A stretch of 64,000 nt of DNA from Apostichopus japonicus (lineage: Eukaryota > Echinodermata > Holothuroidea > Aspidochirotida > Stichopodidae), in NCBI RefSeq assembly GCF_037975245.1, contig NC_092579.1:379001-443000 (forward strand), in the 5' to 3' direction. Within the stretch, counting starts at the first letter, position 1; each line of letters opens with the position of its first letter. Below the pieces are notes generated by a model, which saw nothing but the letters and a program-made list of their open reading frames with translations, ran no database searches and was not told the DNA's origin. A program made the position numbers and the translations under genes. This document shows positions 34,101 through 39,886 of the stretch, one piece after another.

Positions 34101-35611
34101 TCAATTTGTCAGACTGCCTTTGAGGATGGTTGCAGTTGGTTGACAACTACTTTTGCTTCCTGACTGTAAAATGTGGCAACACAAGTTTTGTTCTAATGGT
34201 TAAGCAGTTTGTTAACTCTTTGATATCATGTAATATTTTAATATTATAATAAATGCTTTCTTATGATTATTTATGCTGGATGTCACCACCTGACTGCTTC
34301 ACTGCTCGAGTGTGTAAAAAAAAAATATGAAAAATGTTTGTTGGTAATATTGCTTAAGGTATGAATGCGGTTGTCTGCATGAGTTCTTACATAAGAAATG
34401 ATGGATTGGAGTAAAGGGGTTAGCACCTTCGCTAAAGCAAACAGTTTGATGAGTTTATAAATGGAGTTGGTTATTTTTATCAGTAGCAATAATTTAACTA
34501 CTCCTCACCCACTCTATGTACTGATTGTTCACTCAAGTAACAAGTTAGATTGTTAGGTTATAGGGTTTTAGGGTTCAGGTTAGTTAAGGAGTTGGTTATT
34601 TTGATCAGTACCTATAATTTAACTACTCCTCACTCACTGTATGTACTGATTTTTCACTCAAGTAACAAGTTAGATTGTTAGGTTATAGGGTTTTTAGGGT
34701 TCGGGTTAGTTAAGGAGTTGGTTATTTTGATCAGTACCAATAATTTAACTACTCCTCACCCACTGTATGTACTGATTGTTCACTCAAGTAACACGTTAGA
34801 TTTCTAGGTTATAGGGTTTTTAGGGTTCGGGTTAGTTAAGGAGCTGGTTATTTTTATCAGTACCAATAATTTAACTGATGTATACTTCTCACTCACTGTA
34901 TGTACTGATTGTTCACTCAAGTAACAAGTTAGATTGTTAGGTTATAGGGTTTTTAGGGTTCAGGTTACTTAAGGAACTGGTTATTTTTATCAGTACCAAT
35001 AATTTAACTGATGTATACTTCTCACTCACTGTATGTACTGATTGTTCACTCAAGTAACAAGTTAGATTGTTAGGTTTGAATATTTATGTATATCTCTTAT
35101 CCAACTAGATGCAGTCAGTTGGATATTAGCATAATCACTGCATGACAATATCATATTGCGCCCAGAAATTAAAATTTAAGGTTTAAGTTCTTTCGTAACA
35201 CTCTTGGTTATATTGACCAATTAATTAATTCATAGTCCTTGGTAGTTAATTTGATGGATTTCTTTACTAAATGTTAGTTTATCATTTACTATTTGTTTGA
35301 TAACTTTTATTTATCCATATTCTTGCTCTTGAATGTGCTGTAATTGGTTTAACTGTAACACAGTTGTGCAAAGATTATCAGACACTTGATCCCAGACCAA
35401 CATATGTCAACATTTAGGACTGTTGTCACATTGTATCTTGTTTCTCAGGTACATTGTCATCATTGTTGTTATTTTATTACCTTTTTTCGTTGTTGTTGTT
35501 CTTGATTTCAGCGATGCTGCAAGAAGGAAACGAAGTTCACAAACTCAATCCCAACAACAACTACTACGATCGGGTCGTAGACCAGGTAACCCTACCTATG
35601 AAGGTTTGTAA
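4006..35611 (+). CDS. SNX29: Sorting nexin-29 (RUN and PX domain protein), 3' part, 13 exons
   Basis: This is the span of the gene; the coding exons are listed separately. SNX29 has an N-terminal RUN domain, a basic/serine-rich linker, coiled coils and a C-terminal phosphoinositide-binding PX domain, and is expected to act peripherally on endosomal membranes. In the window the order is: the end of the RUN domain (YYEPW, then DEERSSMLPTMARGL); a Lys run; a long Ser-rich linker; coiled coil with MEHSA and KKYVGAVQMLRRDGPS; EMHGELMEFNEYL; then PX (NRALINLWIPSAFLRG, IYRRYSEFRELH, FPPKKTVGNKDAKFVE). These blocks closely resemble my recollection of vertebrate SNX29. Splice phases agree at all twelve junctions, giving 735 codons and a stop. 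The start codon and most of the RUN domain lie left of the window. Vertebrate SNX29 is about 800 residues, so an N-terminal part of ordinary size would fit. Introns are inflated by minisatellites. Confidence 0.93.
4139..4827. other. Intron with a 39-bp, 4-copy tandem repeat
   Basis: Mostly unique AT-rich intron. A 39-bp unit beginning at ACATT, with 'ttctagtatatcttgg', recurs at 4570, 4609, 4648 and 4687 and ends near 4713. The intron ends in acceptor 'ggttttaacag' at 4817-4827. Confidence 0.8.
4828..4936 (+). CDS. SNX29: SNX29 exon W2: linker after RUN domain
   Basis: 109 nt, entered at a codon boundary and left with one extra base (G). It encodes GLPSLTSLIQSSDVVEAANL followed by NEPDAESSAPLASSPI. 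The exon has no motif of its own; it is placed by its frame continuity on both sides and good splice sites (AACAG before; GTAAAT at 4937). Its last ~50 nt together with this donor are the apparent seed of the tandem array that follows. Confidence 0.85.
4965..6085. repeat. Minisatellite derived from exon W2 end plus donor, ~74-bp unit
   Basis: About 11 units, interrupted at 5306-5683 by a hAT-like element. The unit reads 'aatgaacctagttcaggga', 'gctcagcaccccttacc', 'tataaccaatagataaat', 'atatcactccatgctcc'. It aligns in order with the exon end (AATGAACCTGATGCAGAGAG, then TTCGGCACCTCTTGCC, then TCATCACCAATAG|GTAAAT). In most units the donor GT has become GA (AATAGATAAAT). GT survives in a few: AATAGGTTAAT near 5090 and 5850, and AGTAGGTAAAC at ~6068. 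The outermost units (4975-5025 and 6030-6075) are closest to the exon. Confidence 0.88.
5306..5683. mobile_element. Non-autonomous hAT-like DNA transposon, 378 bp
   Basis: Perfect 15-bp terminal inverted repeats: CAGGGTTGTCCAACC at 5306-5320 and GGTTGGACAACCCTG at 5669-5683. An 8-bp target duplication, CTATAACC, lies at 5298-5305 and 5684-5691. The TIR type and 8-bp duplication are those of the hAT superfamily. The interior has no transposase frame and includes 'gcgctccgcgcgc' near 5545. The element sits inside a copy of the exon-W2-derived array, so the uninterrupted units provide the empty site. Confidence 0.93.
6090..6700. other. Intron sequence, no feature seen
   Basis: Unique AT-rich intron sequence between two tandem arrays; no exon or RNA gene seen. 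Confidence 0.45.
6711..7918. repeat. Minisatellite, ~50-bp unit, ~24 copies
   Basis: The unit carries 'ctatggatactacaagcta', 'acatgccgagctaaacc' and 'acttaactatccca'. Variation is concentrated at the GCCGAGC/GTTAAGC/TTACGAGC site and at CTATGG/CAATGG/ATATGG. A multi-unit block (TACAACTAACATGCCGAGC, then CCCAACAATGG, then CATTACGAGC) recurs near 7245, 7455 and 7605, indicating higher-order duplication of 3-4 units. Confidence 0.93.
8204..9080 (+). CDS. SNX29: SNX29 exon W3: lysine run and Ser-rich linker
   Basis: 877 nt, by far the longest exon. It begins VLKEG followed by eight consecutive Lys encoded by an (AAG)7AAA tract, then PAVSIVSFNDGQ, which corresponds to the basic stretch and IISF-type block after the RUN domain in vertebrate SNX29. 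The rest, about 265 residues, is rich in Ser, Asp, Glu and Asn, looks disordered, and is not conserved in any way I can recognise. Acceptor 'ctcctcag' ends at 8203 and donor GTGAGT starts at 9081. It enters after one base and leaves with two (GG). The codon repeat in the Lys run may vary in length between individuals. Confidence 0.92.
9180..9308. repeat. Short tandem repeat, ~40-bp unit, 3 copies
   Basis: 'aagttgctgaatgttcatcc' recurs about every 40 bases, with a third unit reading 'aagttgctctatgttcatcc'. It lies in the intron after exon W3. Confidence 0.85.
9420..9920. repeat. Dispersed ~145-bp repeat family, copy 2 (tandem, ~3.4 units)
   Basis: The phrases 'tgtaaacacaataactcaag' (~9476), 'tgtaatcacaatatcccaag' (~9616) and 'cgtaagcacgatatctcaag' (~9760) recur about every 143 bp, each followed by 'agaagtaccacattgag', then 'agcctattgttt' and 'ggtcatttggggtcacc'. 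It is the best preserved of the three copies in the window (others at 830-1375 and 33030-33500). Confidence 0.85.
9921..10351. other. Intron sequence up to acceptor of exon W4
   Basis: Unique sequence with a small inverted repeat, 'aaaccacaatgcaatatgc' against 'gcattgtggtttt', near 9977-10006 (a short hairpin). It ends in 'tttcatgttttag' at 10339-10351. Confidence 0.6.
10352..10407 (+). CDS. SNX29: SNX29 exon W4: short linker exon
   Basis: 56 nt. It reads (G)LLEAKLTEDPEKYSAMSH, entered with two carried bases and left with one. The acceptor is TTTTAG and the donor GTATGC, which is weaker than the others. It is supported mainly by exact phase continuity between exons W3 and W5 and by leading directly into DELRQAMM. 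The corresponding vertebrate block precedes the 'ELRQA' segment. Confidence 0.85.
10408..11380. other. Intron sequence, no feature seen
   Basis: AT-rich unique intron. No exon, RNA or repeat recognised before the 39-bp array begins. Confidence 0.5.
11381..13500. repeat. Minisatellite, ~33-39-bp unit, ~55 copies
   Basis: The core 'agtaggccagattgatgtta'-type word (exact form TAGTAGAGGCCAGATTGATG) is followed by variable linkers such as 'taatgcaatactggca', 'tgccttactggca' or 'tgccttca'. Linker length differences break the period. A sub-block of TGCATGTTAT/TTGCATGT repeats occurs at about 11940-12020 and again at about 12470-12550, showing a ~530-bp segmental duplication inside the array. Open frames here simply translate the repeat. 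Confidence 0.95.
13671..13734 (+). CDS. SNX29: SNX29 exon W5: start of coiled coil
   Basis: 64 nt. It reads (D)ELRQAMMTVMSKNDELEGKI(R), entered with one carried base and left with two. It aligns with the vertebrate SNX29 block SELRQ...MNRKDELEEEN preceding the coiled coil. The acceptor 'tattatttctttcag' is strong and the donor is GTGAGT at 13735. The heptad-like pattern continues into the next exon. Confidence 0.92.
13735..14157. repeat. Intron with an ~83-bp two-copy tandem duplication
   Basis: The block starting TATTAGACCTATGACCTATG at 13778 repeats at 13861 with one substitution near its start, ending about 13943. The rest of the intron is unique and ends in 'ttggtttacag' at 14147-14157. 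Confidence 0.85.
14158..14372 (+). CDS. SNX29: SNX29 exon W6: coiled coil
   Basis: 215 nt, entered with two carried bases and left with one. It contains SLRTLLDSEMEHSALVRGQL, a Glu/Gln-rich segment ESQKGVQEREEEYKEEIQSL, and ENELLKNQLKKYVGAVQMLR. These match the SNX29 central coiled coil (EMEHSA, ENE-LK-QLKKYVGAVQML) very closely. The donor GTGAGG starts at 14373; reading on instead would hit a TAA within four codons, so splicing here is needed. Confidence 0.95.
14373..14634. other. Intron sequence, no feature seen
   Basis: Short unique intron (262 bp), GTGAGG to 'tttgtgatcag'. No repeats, in contrast to its neighbours. Confidence 0.7.
14635..14707 (+). CDS. SNX29: SNX29 exon W7: Pro-rich linker
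   Basis: 73 nt. It reads (G)LPGLRLEDAQPPIPERKAPS then ID(S)(S), entered with one carried base and left with two (AG). In vertebrates the corresponding stretch also carries a PEQKP-type motif. The donor is CCAG|GTGATT. The last six exonic bases and this donor are contained in every unit of the 57-bp array that follows. Confidence 0.88.
14702..15214. repeat. Minisatellite of exon W7 end plus donor, exact 57-bp unit, 9 copies
   Basis: Units start at 14702, 14759, 14816, 14873, 14930, 14987, 15044, 15101 and 15158, followed by four bases of a tenth. Each holds CTCCAG|GTGATTGTCAAAC and ends 'gtatgtattttagat'. Copies are almost identical; the unit at 15101 reads GGTTATT instead of GGTGATT. The first copy overlaps the exon, so each further copy repeats the 5' splice site and also a TATTTTAG acceptor-like site 9 nt before it. 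57 is a multiple of 3, so the minus strand stays open for over 600 bases; this is not a gene. Confidence 0.97.
15226..15428 (-). mobile_element. tRNA-derived SINE, ~203 bp
   Basis: On the minus strand the 5' end (15426 downward) has a tRNA-like head: GGAGTGT, then A box TAGCTCAGTAG, later B box GGTTCGAGTCA, then CACTCC, which pairs with the 5' GGAGTG. The T stem is not complementary, so this is a tRNA-like RNA polymerase III head rather than a functional tRNA gene. The body continues to about 15226. The 7-bp direct repeat TGCAAGC flanks the element at 15219-15225 and 15429-15435, consistent with a target-site duplication. It sits immediately after the 57-bp array. The plus-strand frame at 15249-15446 is the antisense of this SINE. 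Confidence 0.75.
15600..16568. repeat. Minisatellite, 64-bp unit, ~14 copies
   Basis: The unit contains 'agcaagctatagagcttacc', 'actagtaccctgcataat' and 'atggttgtgtagactcca'. Several units (near 16045, 16130, 16410 and 16555) carry an extra ~20 bp, 'aacagatttaattcacatca'. AAGCTATAGAGCTT is an imperfect palindrome in every unit. Confidence 0.95.
16738..16905. repeat. Short minisatellite, ~37-bp unit, ~4 copies
   Basis: 'tttgctgtacttgctttcat' followed by 'atgtacttcatatgtac' repeats with one expanded unit. The open frames it produces are low-complexity and not coding. Confidence 0.9.
16906..17534. other. Intron sequence up to acceptor of exon W8
   Basis: Unique AT-rich intron ending in the pyrimidine-rich acceptor 'cctttgtccttttctaaacag' (last base 17534). 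Nothing else recognised. Confidence 0.6.
17535..17688 (+). CDS. SNX29: SNX29 exon W8: second coiled coil
   Basis: 154 nt, entered with two carried bases and ending at a codon boundary. It reads ELAEKYEEKLIQVAEMHGEL, MEFNEYLTTNLKAKEFF and IARLKEELVELRGP, matching the vertebrate SNX29 block YERKLIEVAEMHGELIEFNE and QELIDLRGP. The donor is CCT|GTAAGT at 17689. The last 33 nt (eleven codons, LKEELVELRGP) plus this donor are the seed of the 3.6-kb array that follows directly. Confidence 0.96.
17656..21258. repeat. Minisatellite of exon W8 end plus donor, 55/56-bp unit, ~65 copies
   Basis: Unit: 'ctgaaggaagagcttgttga', 'actaagagggcct', GTAAGTATAG, 'tttgaaattaat'. The first unit starts inside the exon at 17656, so the first donor is the real one and the rest repeat it. 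Donor variants are GTAAGTATAG (55 bp), GTAAGATATAG (56 bp), GTAACTATAG and one GTAAGAATAG. Other recurrent variants are GGACCT for GGGCCT and TTTAACTAAG for TTGAACTAAG. Multi-unit blocks recur (for example ~18140-18700 against ~18750-19310), so parts amplified as higher-order segments. Reading past the true donor meets TGA within five codons. Confidence 0.97.
21259..22285. other. Intron sequence, no feature seen
   Basis: About 1 kb of unique AT-rich intron between two large arrays. No exon or RNA seen. Confidence 0.5.
22290..24830. repeat. Minisatellite, 28-bp unit, ~90 copies
   Basis: Unit: 'acaacacattttgaccattc' plus 'cttaaatt'. Units are highly homogeneous with scattered variants (TATAACAC, TTGCAACAC, TTCTTTAAA, CATTTCGACC). 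A block with CATTTGACC, 'cttaaaaataacac', TTTCTCAAA and TTTTGGCC occurs near 22855-22930 and again near 24003-24070, about 1.15 kb apart, so a large part of the array was duplicated as one segment. Confidence 0.97.
24831..25065. other. Intron sequence up to acceptor of exon W9
   Basis: Unique intron sequence ending in 'tttcatttctttgcaag' at 25049-25065. The AAG acceptor is less usual than CAG/TAG but the pyrimidine tract is good. Confidence 0.6.
25066..25115 (+). CDS. SNX29: SNX29 exon W9: Asp/Pro/Ser linker before PX
   Basis: 50 nt. It reads LPMDNPDSDPNSPDSD(I), entered at a codon boundary and left with two bases (AT). The donor is GTAAGT at 25116. It is short and has no motif, but exact phase compatibility, an acidic/Ser composition like the vertebrate segment between RGP and NRALIN, and the strong donor support it. 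Confidence 0.85.
25116..25550. other. Intron sequence, no feature seen
   Basis: Unique AT-rich sequence between exon W9 and the ~98-bp repeat. Confidence 0.5.
25553..26226. repeat. Diverged tandem repeat, ~98-bp unit, ~7 copies
   Basis: The unit includes 'gctaaatggaactctacttt', 'aaagaagcttaggctaatg', 'tttgatatagccaatatcag' and 'gtatggctgttagtataatg'. Units differ from each other by 5-15%, so this array looks older than its neighbours. Confidence 0.9.
26227..26469. other. Intron spacer, no feature seen
   Basis: Unique sequence leading into the CTACTACAG array. Confidence 0.5.
26470..28516. repeat. Minisatellite of acceptor-like units, 28- and 16-bp forms, ~80 copies
   Basis: Two unit forms are mixed: the 28-bp form 'actactacagctgtacag' plus 'tttgctttat', and the 16-bp form 'actactacagctttat', which lacks 'ctgtacagtttg'. 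AGCTGTACAG is part of a short palindrome (CTGTACAG). Each unit contains TTTATACTACTACAG, which resembles a 3' splice site, and the array stops 30 bp before the real acceptor of exon W10. Because neither length is a multiple of 3, all three forward frames stay open for up to 2 kb with the same Leu/Tyr/Thr-rich peptide. Confidence 0.97.
28547..28643 (+). CDS. SNX29: SNX29 exon W10: start of PX domain
   Basis: 97 nt, entered with two carried bases and ending at a codon boundary. It reads (I)VSLSPANRALINLWIPSAF then LRGKNKDGFHVYQ, matching SNX29 NRALINVWIPS-FLRG and FHVYQ at the first strand of the PX domain. Acceptor 'tttatttgtcttgcag' ends at 28546; donor GTAACA starts at 28644. Confidence 0.96.
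28644..28800. other. Intron start, no feature seen
   Basis: Short unique stretch between donor GTAACA and the 63-bp array. Confidence 0.5.
28804..31057. repeat. Minisatellite, 63/68-bp unit, ~35 copies
   Basis: Unit: 'accatcaagtatgtcatgta', 'acttatataaggtagg', 'acttacactacctccaatta', 'agaataa'. Many units carry a 5-bp insertion in the centre (GGTACAGTAGG instead of GGTAGG), giving 68 bp. The array continues after the inserted LTR with one more partial unit at 32158-32193. The unit contains AAG|GTAGGA, a weak donor-like site, but I find no convincing match to exon W10. Confidence 0.95.
31058..32157 (-). mobile_element. Probable solo LTR (Ty3/gypsy- or BEL-like), 1100 bp
   Basis: It begins TGTTACG and ends CGTAACA, giving 7-bp terminal inverted repeats with TG...CA ends typical of LTRs. 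A 4-bp duplication, CTAC, flanks it (31054-31057 and 32158-32161) inside a unit of the 63-bp array, so the insertion point is exact. On the minus strand a TATAAAA box (about 31799-31793) is followed roughly 30 bases on by TCAGTTTC, a plausible start site; this suggests minus orientation. No gag/pol, primer-binding site or second LTR is present. Alternative: a non-autonomous DNA transposon with short inverted repeats. Its composition is more GC-rich than the surrounding intron. The short frames at 31273-31611 and 31834-32028 are inside it and look non-coding. Confidence 0.7.
32158..32319. other. Remnant of 63-bp array and acceptor of exon W11
   Basis: 32158-32193 is the rest of the interrupted array unit. 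Unique sequence follows and ends in 'gactttcattccag' at 32306-32319. Confidence 0.75.
32320..32460 (+). CDS. SNX29: SNX29 exon W11: PX domain core
   Basis: 141 nt, exactly 47 codons, phase 0 at both ends. It reads VYVRIRDEEWNIYRRYSEFR, ELHLRMRKAYPIVNTFDF and PPKKTVGNK. RRYSEF is the PX signature in which the Arg contacts the phosphate of the phosphoinositide, and FPPKK is the conserved loop that inserts toward the membrane. Acceptor CCAG, donor GTATTT (weak consensus at +4/+5). Confidence 0.97.
32461..32835. other. Intron sequence, no feature seen
   Basis: Unique 375-bp intron, GTATTT to 'aatctttggcag'. Only a loose two-fold similarity around 'cattacacctctaatgc'/'cattacacctttaatgc' near 32690 and 32745. 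Confidence 0.6.
32836..32975 (+). CDS. SNX29: SNX29 exon W12: end of PX domain
   Basis: 140 nt, entered at a codon boundary and left with two bases (GG). It reads DAKFVESRRKKLQHYLRCII, NFALSNFSKLSENPSKES and LITLLPFF. It is the helical C-terminal part of PX: the FVE-RRK-LQ-YLR helix and the closing LPFF match vertebrate SNX29 (KDAKFVEERRKQLQNYLR, LMPFF). The donor is GTAAAG at 32976. Confidence 0.96.
33030..33500. repeat. Dispersed ~145-bp repeat family, copy 3
   Basis: 'tttgtaaacatgataactca' near 33084 and 'cttgtaaatactataactca' near 33230 are 146 bp apart, each followed by 'catgcaacatattgagttct' and 'ggtcatactaggtca'. A third, more diverged unit follows. Same family as 830-1375 and 9420-9920. 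Confidence 0.8.
33501..34460. other. Intron sequence, no feature seen
   Basis: Unique AT-rich intron; no exon or repeat recognised. Confidence 0.5.
34463..35075. repeat. Minisatellite, ~126-bp unit, 5 copies, with TTAGGGTT motif
   Basis: Units start (GGAGTTGG or GGAACTGG) at 34463, 34588, 34714, 34840 and 34973. Each full unit holds 'ttaggttatagggttttta' followed by GGGTTCGGGTTAG, close to the TTAGGG telomere word but not a run of it. The later units carry an insertion, ACTGATGTATACTTCTC. Confidence 0.93.
35076..35511. other. Intron sequence up to acceptor of last exon
   Basis: Unique AT-rich sequence ending in a long pyrimidine-rich acceptor, 'gttgttgttcttgatttcag' at 35492-35511. Confidence 0.6.
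35512..35611 (+). CDS. SNX29: SNX29 exon W13: basic C-terminal tail and stop
   Basis: 100 nt. The codon split with exon W12 gives G, then DAARRKRSSQTQSQQQLLRS, GRRPGNPTYEGL and TAA (35609-35611). The tail is basic and Gln/Ser-rich, and like vertebrate SNX29 it closes with a short Arg-rich stretch a few dozen residues after LPFF. Caution: CAG|GTAACC at 35584-35592 is itself a good donor, so an alternative isoform could leave the exon there and use an exon I cannot see. The simplest reading is termination at this TAA. Confidence 0.85.
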
Positions 35612-35784
35612 ACAATGGCAGGAAGTTTGCATCAAATATCCATCAAAGTCGATGACAATTTTTTATTCAAAATTGCATTTTAAGCAGGAGTTTATTAATC
35701 TGTGAGCTAGTCAAGCTGTATCTTGAATTTGAGGGAACAAGATTGATTGATCATATAGAAAGTCTATAATCAATCAATGTTAAA
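35612..35784. other. Start of SNX29 3' untranslated region (inferred)
   Basis: Follows the stop codon directly. No AATAAA occurs here. The first canonical polyadenylation signals I find downstream are at 38566 and 38929, after the 124-bp array. Confidence 0.45.
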
Positions 35785-37925
35785 TTTGTGGTATTGTACA
35801 GTCAGTGTTACTCAAAACACAAGGCTTACAATAACTATACAAATGAAAGATGTGTGATACCAATGATAAATTAACCCAATACTAATACTTATATCAATGA
35901 AAGTGAATCTTGTGGTATAGTACAGTCAATGTTACTCAAAACACAAGGCTTACAATAACTATACAAATGAAAGATGTGTGATACCAATGATAAATTAACC
36001 CAATACTAAGACTTATATCAATGAAAGTGAATCTTGTGGTATAGTACAGTCAATGTTACTCAAAACACAAGGCTTACAATAAGTATACAAATGAAAGATG
36101 TGTGAAACCAATGATAAATTAACCCAATACTAAGACTTATATCAATGAAAGTGAATCTTGTGGTATAGTACAGTCAGTGTTACTCAAAACACAAGGCTTA
36201 CAATAAGTATACAAATGAAAGATGTGTGATACCAATGATAAATTAACCCAATACTAATACTTATATCAATGAAAGTGAATCTTGTGGTATAGTACAGTCA
36301 GTGTTACTCAAAACACAAGGCTTACAATAAGTATACAAATGAAAGATGTGTGAAACCAATGATAAATTAACCCAATACTAAGACTTATATCAATGAAAGT
36401 GAATCTTGTGGTATAGTACAGTCAATGTTACTCAAAACACAAGGCTTACAATAACTATACAAATGAAAGATGTGTGAAACCAATGATAAATTAACCCAAT
36501 ACTAAGACTTATATCAATGAAAGTGAATCTTGTGGTATAGTACAGTCAGTGTTACTCAAAACACAAGGCTTACAATAAGTATCCAAATGAAAGATGTGTG
36601 AAACCAATGATAAATTAACCCAATACTAAGACTTATATCAATGAAAGTGAATCTTGTGGTATAGTACAGTCAATGTTACTCAAAACACAAGGCTTACAAT
36701 AACTATACAAATGAAAGATGTGTGAAACCAATGATAAATTAACCCAATACTAAGACTTATATCAATGAAAGTGAATCTTGTGGTATAGTACAGTCAGTGT
36801 TACTCAAAACACAAGGCTTACAATAACTATACAAATGAAAGATGTGTGAAACTAGTGATAAATTAACCCAATACTAAGACTTATATCAATGAAAGTGAAT
36901 CTTGTGGTATAGTACAGTCAGTGTTACTCAAAACACAAGGCTTACAATAACTATACAAATGAAAGATGTGTGATACCAATGATAAATTAACCCAATACTA
37001 AGACTTATATCAATGAAAGTGAATCTTGTGGTATAGTACAGTCAATGTTACTCAAAACACAAGGCTTACAATAACTATACAAATGAAAGATGTGTGAAAC
37101 CAATGATAAATTAACCCAATACTAAGACTTATATCAATGAAAGTGAATCTTGTGGTATAGTACAGTCAATGTTACTCAAAACACAAGGCTTACAATAACT
37201 ATACAAATGAAAGATGTGTGATACCAATGATAAATTAACCCAATACTAAGACTTATATCAATGAAAGTGAATCTTGTGGTATAGTACAGTCAGTGTTACT
37301 CAAAACACAAGGCTTACAATAAGTATACAAATGAAAGATGTGTGATACCAATGATAAATTAACCCAATACTAATACTTATATCAATGAAAGTGAATCTTG
37401 TGGTATAGTACAGTCAATGTTACTCAAAACACAAGGCTTACAATAAGTATCCAAATGAAAGATGTGTGAAACCAATGATAAATTAACCCAATACTAATAC
37501 TTATATCAATGAAAGTGAATCTTGTGGTATAGTACAGTCAATGTTACTCAAAACACAAGGCTTACAATAAGTATCCAAATGAAAGATGTGTGAAACCAAT
37601 GATAAATTAACCCAATACTAAGACTTATATCAATGAAAGTGAATCTTGTGGTATAGTACAGTCAGTGTTACTCAAAACACAAGGCTTACAATAAGTATAC
37701 AAATGAAAGATGTGTGAAACCAGTGATAAATTAACCCAATACTAAGACTTATATCAATGAAAGTGAATCTTGTGGTATAGTACAGTCAGTGTTACTCAAA
37801 ACACAAGGCTTACAATAACTATACAAATGAAAGATGTGTGAAACTAGTGATAAATTAACCCAATACTAAGACTTATATCAATGAAAGTGAATCTTGTGGT
37901 ATAGTACAGTCAGTGTTACTCAAAG
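35785..37925. repeat. Minisatellite, 124-bp unit, ~17 copies
   Basis: Unit: 'ctatacaaatgaaagatgtg', 'tgaaaccaatgataaatt', 'aacccaatactaagactt', 'atatcaatgaaagtgaat', 'cttgtggtatagtacagtca', 'gtgttactcaaaacac', 'aaggcttacaataa'. Copies are nearly identical, differing at a handful of sites (AACTATAC/AAGTATAC, GAAACC/GATACC, GTCAGT/GTCAAT). The array begins only ~175 bp after the SNX29 stop, so it may lie in the 3' untranslated region. Confidence 0.97.
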
Positions 37926-39767
37926 TACAAGCATAAACACCAAGTCTGCCATTTATAACTGTAAAAGTCATGTTAAGCCAATATTGAAGGTGTGTAGTTT
38001 AATATACATTTATTATAGGGTGCTATGTAAAGTCTGGGCCAGGAATTGTTTTCTTATACCTCCGATATTTTAACAAAGCTAAATTGTGTCTTCTGAGTGT
38101 CGCTGTAACATGAAGTCTGCTCTTTACAATTTCAAAATGACTTGATTAGGCCTTGACAATATTTGAATGGAGAGTGAATTATAAAATAACAATCAGATGA
38201 ATATCTCAATTATGAATGAATATAATTAGATTTATTTTTAATTATTCAATTGTGAAAAGATATTTGATTTATTAGGATTTAATTGGTGCTTTATATGGAA
38301 CAATATTGCCGATATTTACCAATACATTTCTCTGGAATATTTCAGGCCAGTATCATTGACATTGACCATTGATGTAGAATCTCATGTACTCTGAATAATA
38401 GTACTCTCCTTAATGAATGATCATTTCTAAAGTTAAAAGAAATTTCTTCTCTGTTCAGTGCCAAGTAAAAAGGCCAGATTGACTACCTGGTATTTTTATC
38501 CTTTGATATCACACTTTGAACTCATGATAATGTTATTTTATAATGTAGATTACTGACTAATTCGGAATAAACTTAAAAACCAATGTGATTGACTAATTTA
38601 TCAATCTATCGTGCTAAGAGACTAACATCATCAATATTGTTCCTTGTACTTATAAATAGCATCTAAACACGAGTGCTTTTTAGAGGTCACCTTTTATTTG
38701 TTTAAAGTTCTCCAATGACTGCTTTTTCTTTAAAAAAAGACAACATTTTAAAGTCAAACTGCCATAAATATTTTCATTTTTACTAACATGAAACAAATAA
38801 TGGTAATTTGCAATATTTATTGTATTTATTGTATTCCTCTGTCTCCTTGCAGCTTCATCAAATGCTTTGTTTTAAAAAGTCAAATGTAAGTTTGTGCATT
38901 GATACAATTATGCTGTTAAAATGAACTGAATAAACCATGCTAAATTAAAAAACCATGCTAAATTATTAAACCATGCTTCAATAGGCAGTTAACACTCCAT
39001 TCTTTGGGGTTTCGCACAAACAGTGGATTAGTTGCATGATGCAACACCTGCACTTCACAATTGTTTTTGTGAGATTTTCTTTGTTCCACCATTGGGGGTT
39101 ACGTTACCTATTGAAACATTCCAGCCACTTTCTTGGAAATGCAGGATTTGTTAGCATTGTATGCAAATAGCCATGATGACCCTTCTGTTGCCAGATTCAT
39201 TAGTTTTAGTGTTGGAGTAACTTCCCAGCTGGATTCTATAGAGTTTTTTTGATCTGACTAAACTCTTGGCACAAATATGAAATTCCTTGCAGAGATTTTG
39301 CTTGATAAGTAAACTTTGAAATGATGATAACTTGGCTATGTGATGATGTAGCGTAGATTTAGCCGAGTTCAATTTAGATTCATTATCAACTCAATTGAGT
39401 CACAATTTCAAGATTTCAAGCCAAGTAGTTAATAAGGTTATGATGGTGCTCCAAATCGGGATGTTCACCTCTTAAGGATTGTTTACTGCTTTCCTTAATG
39501 TTCTTTCTAATGTTTTTGACACATTTTTGAAATTGAACACATTTCATGTTCTTGGGTTTGGCTTTTGGTCTGTATTAAGGTTCAATGAGCAAGTCCACTT
39601 ATGGCATACATATATATAGATCAATGCCCTACACATCAGCCATTAGTAATGATACACCCTCCTCTTGGAGTTTAGTAGTTATTTGCTCTGTGCTAGCAGT
39701 CTGGTATGTATGGACCTCTACTACTGACATTAAGGAGCATTCCTATCTTCAATGTTTTATTAAGTCT
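37926..39767. other. Gene-free sequence with candidate polyadenylation signals
   Basis: AT-rich unique sequence. AATAAA occurs at 38566-38571 and 38929-38934; either could end the SNX29 transcript if the 3' untranslated region spans the array, but nothing in the sequence decides this. No coding exon recognised. Confidence 0.4.
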
Positions 39768-39886
39768 AGCTGCACAACAGGGGATTGCACACTTTTCTCT
39801 CATTTGTAACATATTTCGTATCTCTAGCTGCACAACAGGGGATTGCACACTTTTCTCTCATTTGTAACATATTTCGTATCTGGTCA
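39768..39886. repeat. Two-copy tandem duplication, ~59 bp
   Basis: 'tctagctgcacaacagggga' and the following ~40 bp, ending 'catatttcgtatct', occur twice in direct succession. Confidence 0.9.
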
